NCBI RefSeq assembly: GCF_900102085.1
Contig: NZ_FMVM01000006.1
Coordinates: forward strand, 73,258 to 137,257
Length of the DNA stretch: 64,000 nt
Source: Paenibacillus polysaccharolyticus
GTDB taxonomy: Bacteria > Bacillota > Bacilli > Paenibacillales > Paenibacillaceae
Direction of reading: 5' to 3'
Under the pieces are notes generated by a model. The model searched no databases. It was not told the DNA's origin and was given only the letters and a program-made list of their open reading frames with translations. The stretch's first letter is position 1, and each line of letters starts with the position of its first letter. A program made the position numbers and the translations under genes. Of the stretch, positions 27,902 through 38,060 are shown piece after piece.

Positions 27902-29713
27902 TTAAACTTGTGCAACAGGAGTCTCTTGATGCTTTTGCAAAAACTCTACCATTTTACGATAAACTAAAATTTCATTTGTTTTTCTGGAGAAACCATGGCC
28001 CTCATCATCCAATACGATGTACTCGACGTCTACACCTTTCTCCTGAAGTGCGGCTACAATCTGATCCGATTCAGCCTTGACCACCCTTGGATCGTTGGCC
28101 CCTTGAATGACTAGCATCGGGTTCACCATCTGATCCAGATACGTAATCGGGGAATCCTTGGTTAAGCGTTCACGGTCACGTACTGGATCACCCAGCCATC
28201 TGTCCATCATTGGCTTCCAATCCTCCGGTACAGATTCCAGGAAAGTAAACAGATTGCTTGGGCCAAAGATATCAACTGCTGCACGGAACAACTCTGTATG
28301 ACGACCTGCAAGTAGCAGCGTCATGTAACCTCCATAACTACCGCCTACTACAAATAAACGCTCTGGCGAGCTAATCCCCTGATCAAACAACCACTCAATA
28401 CCTGCAACACAGTCCAGTCTCGGTCCTTCGCCCCAATCCCGATTAACCATCTTCACGAATTCAGCACCATATCCTGTGCTACCCCGGAAGTTCGGAGCGA
28501 AGATATTGTACCCTTGTGCAAGCAACAACTGAAACATCGGACGGAAAAACTTGGCTTCCGATGCCTGTGGCCCGCCATGTGGCCAGAATACACTGTATCC
28601 GTTCGCCTGCTCCGGCTTCGCTTTGAACAGCAATGCTTCAATCTCCAGCCCGTCATAGGAATGGTATCGCACGACATCTGGATATACGAGATCATCCGGG
28701 TTCAGACCGGTCACCCGATTGGCTGTTAACGGCTCCCAGGACTCACTATCTGCAACAAGTCGATAGATATTATGCGGCTGCACAGCACCACGTCCGAGAA
28801 TATACACGTTACCGGATTTGGTCACGTTCACCTGTTCAATCGTATCGAGTGGCATGTCCATGCGGCGAGGTTTTCCAGCACCTTTTTCCAGCGCATACAT
28901 ATGATATTCCGGCCCGGTCAGTGTCCAGATATATAACGTTTCAGATGCCTCATGCCAGCGGATTTCATCTACATCTTCACCCTCAATATGACACAATGCA
29001 CGGAACTCTCCCGTATCTATGACATACTCAGCTACATAGGCATATGCGGAATCATCGTTGGTAATCAGCAACAAACGGTCATTACCTGCAAATAGAACAT
29101 ATGGAACCTGACTCTGACGCTCGGTAACTGGCACAATAGAATGGGATTCTCCGTTCCGGTGCAGATGAGCAGTCTGATACGTGTTGGAGTACATTTTCAG
29201 GATTACATAGGCTTCTTCATTGGGACTTACCGCAATCAGGCTGCTGGTTACCTCTTCTCCCTGATACAAAAGCTTGTCTTCTCCGGTCTCCAGGTCACGA
29301 AGGCGTGCATTCATATAATTCGGATTGCCTGAACTGGTGTTATAATATAACCGTTTTCCGTCCTCAGATAAATGAGCATAATAACAGCGGTCACTCGGAT
29401 CAGCTGGGACAATCGGAAGCGGAACTCCCCCCTCCGGTGGCAACGCATAGAGGTGATAGTTTTCGTTCCCATCTCGATCAAAAGCAGTCAGCAGATGACG
29501 CCCTTGCGGATCAGCTTTAATAAATTGACTGCTTTGGTTCAAATACGTCAGTGGATACGGATACCCTCCCGGCAAGTCCATCGCCCAAATATTCGGCTGA
29601 CCATTCAGGTTGCTATCCATATACAACTTTTTCTCATCCACTGATACGGCAAAATGCGAAATACGATACGTCTGAAAATACTGCTCTACATCCGGTTTCG
29701 GAAACTGAATCAT
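27902..29713 (-). CDS. S9 family peptidase, acylaminoacyl/dipeptidyl-type
   Basis: A 603-residue cytosolic serine peptidase. An N-terminal seven-blade beta-propeller (about 1-340, WD40-like repeats such as SVDEKKLYMDSNLNGQPNIW) precedes an alpha/beta hydrolase. The nucleophile is Ser459 in GGSYGGYM, with the Asp in QGANDPRV and the His in DEGHGF. Start chosen at the ATG at 29713, six bases behind AAGGAGG. The family removes acylated or short N-terminal peptides. It is a monocistronic gene and not obviously linked to the lanthipeptide locus. Confidence 0.9.
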   Translation of the reverse strand: MIQFPKPDVEQYFQTYRISHFAVSVDEKKLYMDSNLNGQPNIWAMDLPGGYPYPLTYLNQSSQFIKADPQGRHLLTAFDRDGNENYHLYALPPEGGVPLPIVPADPSDRCYYAHLSEDGKRLYYNTSSGNPNYMNARLRDLETGEDKLLYQGEEVTSSLIAVSPNEEAYVILKMYSNTYQTAHLHRNGESHSIVPVTERQSQVPYVLFAGNDRLLLITNDDSAYAYVAEYVIDTGEFRALCHIEGEDVDEIRWHEASETLYIWTLTGPEYHMYALEKGAGKPRRMDMPLDTIEQVNVTKSGNVYILGRGAVQPHNIYRLVADSESWEPLTANRVTGLNPDDLVYPDVVRYHSYDGLEIEALLFKAKPEQANGYSVFWPHGGPQASEAKFFRPMFQLLLAQGYNIFAPNFRGSTGYGAEFVKMVNRDWGEGPRLDCVAGIEWLFDQGISSPERLFVVGGSYGGYMTLLLAGRHTELFRAAVDIFGPSNLFTFLESVPEDWKPMMDRWLGDPVRDRERLTKDSPITYLDQMVNPMLVIQGANDPRVVKAESDQIVAALQEKGVDVEYIVLDDEGHGFSRKTNEILVYRKMVEFLQKHQETPVAQV

Positions 29714-29861
29714 GACAAACCTCCTTAAGATTAAACTCATGAATTTAACATTGGTAAATTAAGGTTCCATTTGTCCAGTTTATCGTTTATTCCATTGTTT
29801 TCACAATAGATATGTGAGCTTTAATTCCATTTTCTTTTCTAATAACGACTGCTATACAACG

Positions 29862-29890
29862 AAAAAGACGGCATCTTGGTCGATGCCGCC
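29862..29890 (-). terminator. terminator of the giant surface protein gene
   Basis: On the minus strand GGCATC pairs with GATGCC with flanking GC pairs, followed by TTTTTCG. Confidence 0.75.
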
Positions 29891-29917
29891 CTTAAGTTTG
29901 CTGTACTGAGATTACCC

Positions 29918-32900
29918 TCAGTTATTGATCCATTTCTCGGCTCCACTAGGCAATACGTTGTAGTGATGAGACTGTGAGGCCTCCTCAATATCCGCAAAAG
30001 CCCAGTGAGTTGAAGAAACATCCTTCCATGTCGGAGTTGTTACACCCGTTAACGGGCCGCGTTTGAGCAAACGATTCATCATCGTTACGAGCTCAGCACG
30101 AGTAACGCCATCATTGGGACGGAATGTTCCATCCGTGTACCCTTTAACAATGCCTTTCTGCACCAATACGGCTATGCTTGGCGCTGCCCAATGATTCGTG
30201 ATATCCGTGAACGAAGTTTCTCCCGAACCATCTGTCGTCAGTTGCTGCCAGCGTACAGCCAGCACAGCGAACTCTGCACGGGTTAGTGCACGATTGGGTG
30301 CAAACTGATCTGTCGTGATCCCCAGCATGATCTGCTTGGAATGTAACTGACGAATAGCTTCGTACGCCCAATGCGACTGAGCAACATCCGAATAACCTCC
30401 GGAAACAGACGGATCTGGCTGACTGCCGTTTTCCAGCATAACACGCCACAACATGGACGCAAGCTCGGCACGGGTCGTTGTTTGTGAAGGACGGAATGTA
30501 CCGTCTGGATAACCCTGAATGTAGGCCGCATGCTCACCTGAAGCTCCTGGCTGCGCAGGCGTCGGTGTTTCTTCTGGTGTTGAAGGTTTAGTTCCCGGTG
30601 TTGGGGTAGATGCTGGAGAAGTGCTTCCACCTCCGGCATTTCCACCATCCGATCCGCTTCCACCTCCGGAAGATGAGTTGGCTGGTTGAACGTGCAGAAT
30701 CGTAAATGTACTGAACTTGTTAATGGTAATAGCAATACCTTCAATTTGCCCATTTGCATCATATTGAACCGTTCCACGCTGTAACGCAATCTCACCGTCA
30801 CTGTGCTGGATATAGACATATAAATCAGCAGCATAAGCGGCTTGCTGTGAGACACTGCCTGTTGGCAGGTTCAGCTTAGATGCCGGGAACAGCAAGGTTG
30901 TATTGTAGGAGCTGTAATTGGTTTCAATCGTCATCGGTGTCCCAATCTGGGATGCCGTACCCGTGCTCGCAGCCTGTTTTACAAGTGGATCAGCGAGCGC
31001 TTGCTCCTTCACTTGTGTGATCTGGCTTGCTTGTCGAATCGGTACAAATCGGAAGAATAAACTTTGACCTGCTGTATTCAGTTGCGACAATGTAGACTTG
31101 TCCAGCATGATGTGAGCATAATCGGTCTCCAATGTCAGATCCACCACACCCGCCAATGGATCATAGGAAGAAGCGGGTACATCGATGGTCACCTCATCGG
31201 CCGGATCGGTTGGAGTATCCGTAGCGACTACACGTACATTGCTTTCATTATTAGTAACCGCTGATTGCAATGCATTAGATAGCTGAGATGTTGTAGCGAT
31301 AACTTTATCAATCTTGTTACCGTCCGACAGCTCCTTGCGTGTAATCGGTGTCTGCTCGACATCGGTGTTGCTGGTACCAATCCGGATAGGCACGTTTCGT
31401 GTAACTCCAGAGCTAACGACACTTAATCCCTGTGGTTTGACAACAATCAGGAACGTTCGGCTCATTTTTACATTTAGATACTCTATACTAGCCGTCAAGA
31501 TAACAGCCGACTCTTGAGAAGCCGGACGTGTCACGGTGCCATTACTCTCTACGATATCGGGTTTGCTCGTGTTCCATACGACCGGAAGGTCATCTTGAGT
31601 ATTCGTTAGCAGTAAATCACGTGTGACAAACTCCCAAGTATCGTCACCTGTGTAACCGATGGTTAAGTTGTTCAGCGCTCTCCTTACTTCATCTTGAACA
31701 GAGGTACGAATCACCTCGATGATATAGTTTGCTTCTGTTATGCCATCCTGGGCGGTAACGTTCAGTTGAATTGTATTTGTTCCAACCTGAAGGTTAGTCA
31801 CATAAGCGTTTATACTACTATCGTAAACTGCACCTGTGACCGTCAAGTTCGATAGCTCATTTTGTAATTCTGCCTGTACTTCATACTGTTCCACATGGTT
31901 TGCTACATGAACAGTGTACTTGGTAACAGCCGAATCAAATGCAGGCGTCAATGCTTTTGGCAAACCAGATAATGCCTTCAGACGTGCATCTTTATTCGGT
32001 TCGCGCATGACAACTATAGTATATCTTTGGCGCGTCTTACCATCTGCTGCAAGCACTTCAATGGTAATCGTATTGCTACCTGTCACCAATGAAATTGGAG
32101 TAGATGCTAACCCACTTTGAACAGCAGTTCCATTTATTCGAATGGTTGCATGACTATCCGCTGCAGTTGGTGTAAACGTAATTTGATACACATCATCTGT
32201 TACATTCGCTACATAGTTGATTTCCATTGGTAAAAACACTGGAATAAGTGTGCCTGACGATATATCCAGCCCGTTAAGATAAGCATTGGCCGACAAGAAA
32301 TTCACATTAGCCACATGGCTCAGCAACACACTGTCATTGACTACCGTAGCCGTGTACACCACGTTTTCAGTCGTTGTATTCGTAGCGGTAAAGCTGGCTA
32401 CACCGTCCACATTCGTTGTCGCTTGAGCAGGTGAGATCAGTGATCTGCCGCTTCCTTGCTGCAAGGTCACATTACGACCTGCAATCACATTGCCGTGAAT
32501 ATCTTTTACCGTCACCGAAATGGTCGAAAAATCAGAGCCATTCGCGGAGGCACTTGCTTTGGAAACTGTAATTTGCGAAGTCGTTCCGTCCGCAGCACCC
32601 GGTGTGAATGTAACAGGTACGGGATGCGGGCTCAGCGTCACACTGCCAGCAATAGCGGTATAGGTTACACTTTCCGCCTTCGTGCTTGTCAGGGTAAATG
32701 TCGCGACACCGTTCCCATCTGTCATCACACCAGCCTGTGGCGTGATCGTAGAACCTCCACTTCCTTGTGATAACGTGACATTTTTATTACTGATGGGATT
32801 GCCTTGACTATCTCGGAGCGTCACGGTTACGGTGGCACTATCCGTATTGTCAGCAGCAACGGTTGTTTTTGACACGGTTACTGTGGACAGAGCTGCATCC

Positions 32901-35900
32901 ACCGTACCTGGATCAAAGGTAATTGCTCCCGTCTGTGTGATGGTCACACTATCTGTAGTATTGGTAGCGGTATACGTTACCGTCTCTGCTTTATTGTTCG
33001 TTACTGTGAATACGGCCTGTCCGCCCGCATTCGTCACGACAGCGGTCGACGGTGTGATCGCCGAGCTTCCGCTTCCTTGCGATAGCGTTACATTTTTACC
33101 GCTAATCGGATTGCTGTTAATATCGTTCAATGTCACGGTTACTGTACTGCTATCCGTTCCATCTGCCGATACATTTGCTTTGGAAACAACGACTTTGGAG
33201 GCCGATGCACTAACTGCACCTGGCTGGAAGGTTACACCCGTTGTAGCCGCAAGCGTCACACTGCTCGACACAGCGGTATACGTGACCGCTTCTGCCTTCG
33301 TGCTCTTCACAGTAAAAGTAGCCACACCACTCGCATCCGTTGTTCCTTGCGTTGCTGTAATCGTCGAGCTGCCACTGCCTTGAGACAGCGTCACATTTTT
33401 GCCGCTAATGGCATTACCGCTACTATCTTTTAAATGAACGGTAATCGTTGCGGTATCTGTATTATCGGCAGCTACATTCGCTTTGGATGTGCTGATCGTG
33501 GATAGATTGGTATCTACCGCGCCTGGATCAAAAGTGACACTTGCGGTCTGCGTAATCGTAATCGAATCTGTTGCATCCGTTGCTGTATAGGTCACCGTCT
33601 CAGCTTTTGTACTTTTAACGGTAAATGCAACCTGACCACTCGCATTCGTCATGACTGCGGTCGATGGAGAGATGGTCGAGCTTCCACTTCCTTGTGCAAG
33701 TGTAATGCTCTTGCCACCGATCGGATTACCATTGCTATCGGTCAACGTCACCATAATAATGCTGGTATCTACGTTATCTGCCGATACATTCACTTTAGAT
33801 GCTTCGACTTTGGATATAGAAGCACTAACCGAGCCCGGCTGGAAGGTCACGCCTGCTGTAGCCGTAACTGTCACACCGCCTGCTGTAGCGGTATACGTGA
33901 TACCTTCTGCCTTGGTACTCTTCACGGTAAAGGTTGCGACACCGTTCGCATCGGTTGTTCCCGGCGTTGTTGTAATGGTAGAGCTTCCACTTCCCTGGCT
34001 CAGTGTTACCGATCTATTATTGATCGCATTGTTACCTGCGTCTCTCAGCGTGACGGTGATAGTCGCACTGTCGACATTGTTCGCAATCACATTCGCTTTA
34101 GAAGCAACGACGGTGGAGGCTGCCGCATCCACTGCACCGGGTACGAACGTAACAGCTCCCGTTTGCGTAACCGTAAGGTTATCCGTTGCATCAGTTGCCG
34201 TATAGGTCACCGTTTCTGCCTTCACGCTCGTTACAGTGAATACAGCCTGACCGCTGGCATTGGTCGTTACAGCTGTCGATGGATTAATGGTAGAGCTACC
34301 ACTTCCCTGCGATAACGTTACACTTTTGCCACTCACTGTATTGCCATTGACATCGTTGAGCGTGACGGTCACTGTACTGCTATCGCTTCCGTCTGCAAAC
34401 ACGCTATTTTTAGATACCGATACAGTCGACTGCGAAGCGGCAACAGCTCCGGGTTGGAACGTAACGCTAGCCGTGGATGCAGTGGTTGTGCCGCCTGCTG
34501 ACGCGCTATAGGTTACCGTTTCTGCTTTGGTGCTTTTGACTGTAAAGGTTGCAACTCCACTCGCGTTCGTCGTTCCTTGAGTCGCGGTAATGGTCGAGCT
34601 GCCGCTTCCTTGCGCTATGGTAACGGCTTGACTACCAACTGGATTATTATTGATATCTCTTAATGTTACCGTAATCGTCGCATTGTCTGTATTATTCGCG
34701 ATCACATTGGCTTTCGATGCGGTAATCGTTGAGGTACTTGCATTTACGGCTCCCGCCTGGAACGTTACCATTGGTGTACTCGTAAGCGATACACCATTCG
34801 CAGATGCTGTATAGGTTACGGCTTCTGCCTTCGTATTTCTCACTGTAAAGGTAGCCACACCACTGGCATTCGTCGTGGATAGCGTTGGTGAGATGGTAGA
34901 GCTGCCGCTTCCTTGTGACAGTGTGACGTCTTGGCCAGTAATCAGATTGTTATTGGCATCCTTAAGTGTAACTGTAATGGTGGAGCTACTCGTATTATTG
35001 GCTGTAAGTGTAGTTGGGGAAGCGGTGACCGTTGATTGTCCTGCACTGACTGGCCCCGGCTGGAACGTTACACTGGCTGTTTGCGTGATCGTTACGGCAT
35101 CTGCCGCTATCGATGCGGTATAGGTCGATTGCTCTGCTTGGGTATTTGTTACGGTAAACGTAGCTACACCGCTTGCATTCGTAACTTGTGAAGAAGGTGA
35201 GATCACGGAGTTACTTGAGCCTTTTGTTAATGTAACGGTCTTTCCGCTAAGTAGATTGTTACTCGCATCCTTGACGGTTACGGTGATTGTAGAGCTAGCT
35301 GTTCCGTTTGCTGTTACAGTTGTTGGAGATGCGGTCACTGTGGATGTATTCGCAGCGGCAGGTGGTCCACCGGCAACTTCAGTTAAAAATGGTGCCTGTG
35401 AAGTAACCTCAAATCGGTTATCCGTACTGGGCTTACTTGAGCTTTCAGGCCCTGTAATAAGAAACTGTACGACAGTTCCTGCTTTTGCTTTTACTGCACT
35501 ATCTACATCAAATGTCAAATTTGTACCGTTAGAGAGCGCACTTGCAATAGCTGCTGCATTTTTAGTATCCAGCAATGTGAAATTGGGATTACTACGTAGA
35601 GAGGTCATTGTTTCCGGCCACAAAGAAGGATCGGTTTGTTCATAAACTGGACTATAATTGGTCGAGCCCGTATATTGCCATACTTGTAAAATAGGAGGAT
35701 ACGCAGCATCCGAAGTATCACTTAAGCTATCTAGCTTTAACGACAATACAGCCTTTTGTCCACTAGATGGAAACCCACTAGTCGGGATGCTATATTTTGC
35801 AAAAGCGCTCATCAGCTTCACGCTGCTAGTGCTACTCCCACCAATAAGAAGTAATCCATTGGTAAGACTTGTACCATCGGAGAAGTCAGAATATCCATAT

Positions 35901-36064
35901 TGGAAATCATGCGTTCCCAGCTTTCCAGTAAGCCCGTTGTTCGTCTGGTTATATTGAATACTCTGTCCTGCTGCTTCAGAGGTCTGCGATCCTCCTGGAA
36001 ATGTATTGATAACGAGCAGCACACACAATACTCGAATCATATAACTCTTTAGCCTTTTGTTCAT
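29918..36064 (-). CDS. giant SLH-anchored surface protein with ten Ig-like repeats
   Basis: A 2048-residue cell-surface protein. Order: signal peptide (about 1-31), an N-terminal beta-rich domain (35-230), ten Big_1-like bacterial Ig domains of about 101-105 residues (about 237-1255), two cadherin-like sandwiches (about 1258-1450), an Ig-like 4 domain (to about 1550), a Ser/Thr/Gly linker rich in GGSGSDGG, and three SLH domains anchoring to the pyruvylated cell wall polymer. The strong RBS AAAGGAG precedes the ATG. Repeats 3-8 alternate two subtypes, so two-domain units were duplicated. The likely role is adhesion or biofilm structure; no enzymatic module was seen. Confidence 0.9.
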   Translation of the reverse strand: MNKRLKSYMIRVLCVLLVINTFPGGSQTSEAAGQSIQYNQTNNGLTGKLGTHDFQYGYSDFSDGTSLTNGLLLIGGSSTSSVKLMSAFAKYSIPTSGFPSSGQKAVLSLKLDSLSDTSDAAYPPILQVWQYTGSTNYSPVYEQTDPSLWPETMTSLRSNPNFTLLDTKNAAAIASALSNGTNLTFDVDSAVKAKAGTVVQFLITGPESSSKPSTDNRFEVTSQAPFLTEVAGGPPAAANTSTVTASPTTVTANGTASSTITVTVKDASNNLLSGKTVTLTKGSSNSVISPSSQVTNASGVATFTVTNTQAEQSTYTASIAADAVTITQTASVTFQPGPVSAGQSTVTASPTTLTANNTSSSTITVTLKDANNNLITGQDVTLSQGSGSSTISPTLSTTNASGVATFTVRNTKAEAVTYTASANGVSLTSTPMVTFQAGAVNASTSTITASKANVIANNTDNATITVTLRDINNNPVGSQAVTIAQGSGSSTITATQGTTNASGVATFTVKSTKAETVTYSASAGGTTTASTASVTFQPGAVAASQSTVSVSKNSVFADGSDSSTVTVTLNDVNGNTVSGKSVTLSQGSGSSTINPSTAVTTNASGQAVFTVTSVKAETVTYTATDATDNLTVTQTGAVTFVPGAVDAAASTVVASKANVIANNVDSATITVTLRDAGNNAINNRSVTLSQGSGSSTITTTPGTTDANGVATFTVKSTKAEGITYTATAGGVTVTATAGVTFQPGSVSASISKVEASKVNVSADNVDTSIIMVTLTDSNGNPIGGKSITLAQGSGSSTISPSTAVMTNASGQVAFTVKSTKAETVTYTATDATDSITITQTASVTFDPGAVDTNLSTISTSKANVAADNTDTATITVHLKDSSGNAISGKNVTLSQGSGSSTITATQGTTDASGVATFTVKSTKAEAVTYTAVSSSVTLAATTGVTFQPGAVSASASKVVVSKANVSADGTDSSTVTVTLNDINSNPISGKNVTLSQGSGSSAITPSTAVVTNAGGQAVFTVTNNKAETVTYTATNTTDSVTITQTGAITFDPGTVDAALSTVTVSKTTVAADNTDSATVTVTLRDSQGNPISNKNVTLSQGSGGSTITPQAGVMTDGNGVATFTLTSTKAESVTYTAIAGSVTLSPHPVPVTFTPGAADGTTSQITVSKASASANGSDFSTISVTVKDIHGNVIAGRNVTLQQGSGRSLISPAQATTNVDGVASFTATNTTTENVVYTATVVNDSVLLSHVANVNFLSANAYLNGLDISSGTLIPVFLPMEINYVANVTDDVYQITFTPTAADSHATIRINGTAVQSGLASTPISLVTGSNTITIEVLAADGKTRQRYTIVVMREPNKDARLKALSGLPKALTPAFDSAVTKYTVHVANHVEQYEVQAELQNELSNLTVTGAVYDSSINAYVTNLQVGTNTIQLNVTAQDGITEANYIIEVIRTSVQDEVRRALNNLTIGYTGDDTWEFVTRDLLLTNTQDDLPVVWNTSKPDIVESNGTVTRPASQESAVILTASIEYLNVKMSRTFLIVVKPQGLSVVSSGVTRNVPIRIGTSNTDVEQTPITRKELSDGNKIDKVIATTSQLSNALQSAVTNNESNVRVVATDTPTDPADEVTIDVPASSYDPLAGVVDLTLETDYAHIMLDKSTLSQLNTAGQSLFFRFVPIRQASQITQVKEQALADPLVKQAASTGTASQIGTPMTIETNYSSYNTTLLFPASKLNLPTGSVSQQAAYAADLYVYIQHSDGEIALQRGTVQYDANGQIEGIAITINKFSTFTILHVQPANSSSGGGSGSDGGNAGGGSTSPASTPTPGTKPSTPEETPTPAQPGASGEHAAYIQGYPDGTFRPSQTTTRAELASMLWRVMLENGSQPDPSVSGGYSDVAQSHWAYEAIRQLHSKQIMLGITTDQFAPNRALTRAEFAVLAVRWQQLTTDGSGETSFTDITNHWAAPSIAVLVQKGIVKGYTDGTFRPNDGVTRAELVTMMNRLLKRGPLTGVTTPTWKDVSSTHWAFADIEEASQSHHYNVLPSGAEKWINN
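32290..35355 (-). repeat. ten tandem Big_1 repeats, about 305 bp each
   Basis: Ten in-frame units share motifs such as TVTLSQGSGSSTI, GVATFTVKSTKAE and TFQPGAV. Units 3-8 form pairs with a period near 613 bp (unit starts near 34745, 34130, 33520 and 32905), indicating duplication of two-domain blocks. Such regions vary in copy number and are prone to assembly error. Confidence 0.8.
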
Positions 36065-36389
36065 GTCATTACTCCTTTAAATGGACAATCTCTGTATATC
36101 CCTTGAATCAACTGCAGGTATGGCTAAGAACGTTTTCAATGTTATCTTTTGATAACCTAATATGGGGGCTAATCTTTGTGGGTCAATCCCTCCTATGGTT
36201 TAATTCTTTACTAAGTTAAATTATCGGTTTTTTCGGCATAGTTGTATAGAATTTTAAAGAATTCTTTAAATTTAAAATAGAAATTCAAAAGTTTTACTCC
36301 AGCCACATCGATCCTACTCTTTTGTACAGCACAAACAGACGGTCATCATATAGACAACCGCCTCTCCAAAGCCTTGATGTATAGTTAAG
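36065..36389. other. AT-rich intergenic region upstream of the surface protein
   Basis: No gene seen. On the minus strand, TAAA (36253-36256) lies 15 bases from GCCGAAAA (36230-36237), which partly fits a motility sigma (SigD) promoter. A GTTATC/GATAAC hairpin is closer to the start codon. Confidence 0.35.
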
Positions 36390-36812
36390 TTATTCCGAAT
36401 AAAAGGTCATATGCGGTTTAGCCTCACGATAATAGTCCAACCGCTTCTTCAAGCTGCCTGTATGTAGTTCAAATAGATGCCCGTCCGGGTCTGTAAAATA
36501 AACCGATCTCCCATCCCGTTCATCTCTCGCTCTTCCGGAAATAATGTCCGCACCTGCGGCTCTTAACTGCTCCACCGAAGCGTCAAACTCTTCTTCTTTT
36601 ACCGTAAACGCAATATGGGTATAGGTTCGTTCCGTATAATTTCGAAGCACATCCTCCTGATTCAAAGCAATCCAGAGGCCCGCCAGTTCGAAGTAGGCCA
36701 GTTTGTGTCCTTTCACCTGAATTCGGGCACCGAGAGCCTGCTCAAAGAACGTAATAGATCGCTCCAGATTCGATACGGAAAAGCACAAATGATTAATTCC
36801 CTGAATGTTCAT
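36390..36812 (-). CDS. fosB: metallothiol transferase FosB (fosfomycin resistance)
   Basis: A 140-residue enzyme of the vicinal oxygen chelate superfamily. It opens fosfomycin by thiol addition (bacillithiol in Bacilli). The three metal ligands are in their canonical positions: His8, His66 and Glu115. The rest of the FosB signature is present (YFTDPDGHLFELHTGSL). Residue length equals that of known FosB. It stands alone; no adjacent transposon suggests recent acquisition. Confidence 0.95.
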   Translation of the reverse strand: MNIQGINHLCFSVSNLERSITFFEQALGARIQVKGHKLAYFELAGLWIALNQEDVLRNYTERTYTHIAFTVKEEEFDASVEQLRAAGADIISGRARDERDGRSVYFTDPDGHLFELHTGSLKKRLDYYREAKPHMTFYSE

Positions 36813-36972
36813 AGGGCTCCTGACACCTCCATCAAATTTAAAGGGTTACTCCCTTATTATGGTATATATTTTCGGTAGAACACAAGCTTATAGCACGGCC
36901 AAACTGCATCTTTTTCGGGATGAATGCATAGGGTAGGCTTATCAAGGAACGTTCGAGGAGGATATGCAAACC

Positions 36973-37872
36973 ATGAACCCTGTCTATCCATTTTACGGTG
37001 AGAAGACGGTATGCAAACCACAGAAGTTAGCTTTTCCGCCCCAGCATCAGGATCAGCAGCCCGGTCTGGAATCGCTGATGGTGCCCGAACCGATCAGTGA
37101 AGACCCTGCTTATATTGGCAGTTGCAAACTGCAAGGCAAAGTTGCGATTATCACAGGCGGCGATAGTGGTATCGGTCGGGCGGCGGCGATTGCTTTTGCC
37201 AAAGAAGGTGCAGATGTTGTGATCGCTTATTTATATGAACGAACGGACGCGGAATGGACACGTGACCGAATCCTGGAGCTGGGTCAGCGCTGTCTGCTCA
37301 TCGAGACGGATCTGCGACTAAAACCAAACTGCGAAGCCGTCATTCGCAAGACAATGGAAACGTTCGGAAAAATCGATATACTGGTCAACAACCACGCCGT
37401 ACAGTATGTACAGCAAAGCATTGTCGACATCACCGAGGAGCAGCTCTATCATACGTTTCAAACAAATGTGTTCTCGTATTTCTTCCTGATCCAGTCTGCT
37501 CTTCCCCATCTGTGCCAAGGGGCGTCCATCATCAACACCGCCTCCATTACAGCTTACAAAGGTGATGTGCGACTCATTGATTATTCATCGACCAAAGGCG
37601 CTGTCGTCTCCCTCACCCGTGTACTCTCCCAATCGCTGGCTGACAAAGGCATCCGTGTAAACGCCGTGGCTCCGGGACCCATCTGGACTCCGCTTATTCC
37701 TGCCAGCTTCTCGGCTGAAGATGTGCAGGTATTCGGTACCGATACACCTATGGGCCGAGCAGGTCAACCTTACGAGCTAGCTGCAGCCTATGTCTATTTG
37801 GCGTCACGCGATTCCTCCTACGTCACCGGCGAATGCATCCATGTCAACGGTGGCGATATGGTTACAACGTAA
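36973..37872 (+). CDS. SDR family oxidoreductase (YhdF/glucose-ribitol dehydrogenase-like)
   Basis: A 299-residue NAD(P)-dependent dehydrogenase of the extended YhdF type. The N-terminal extension is Pro/Gln-rich (PPQHQDQQPGLESLMVPEP). The cofactor motif is TGGDSGIGRAAA, NNHA follows strand 4, and the catalytic Ser-Tyr-Lys reads TASITAYKG then YSSTKGA. The C-terminus carries TGECIHVNGG. The alternative ATG at 36964 sits only two bases behind GAGGAGG, so 36973 is preferred. The substrate is unknown; this group is often part of the general stress response. Confidence 0.85.
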   Translation: MNPVYPFYGEKTVCKPQKLAFPPQHQDQQPGLESLMVPEPISEDPAYIGSCKLQGKVAIITGGDSGIGRAAAIAFAKEGADVVIAYLYERTDAEWTRDRILELGQRCLLIETDLRLKPNCEAVIRKTMETFGKIDILVNNHAVQYVQQSIVDITEEQLYHTFQTNVFSYFFLIQSALPHLCQGASIINTASITAYKGDVRLIDYSSTKGAVVSLTRVLSQSLADKGIRVNAVAPGPIWTPLIPASFSAEDVQVFGTDTPMGRAGQPYELAAAYVYLASRDSSYVTGECIHVNGGDMVTT

Positions 37873-38060
37873 GAGATACTGGCATGAGTATGTGTACATT
37901 CAAACGGCTTTGCTTATATTCTATGTTCTTGCCCCTTGATGTCAGGTTGGATTTGGATGTTTTGGCAGGAGATTGGCTTGTCGGTTGCGAAAAGGGTTAG
38001 AAGCTACACTCCGGTTAAACAACGGAATCTGACATCTCGTGACAAGGAGCTGATTGACGA

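Noticed and set aside
32832..34511. Long plus-strand frames opposite the Ig-like repeats
   Set aside because: They are antisense shadows that repeat with the Big_1 units and lack ribosome binding sites.
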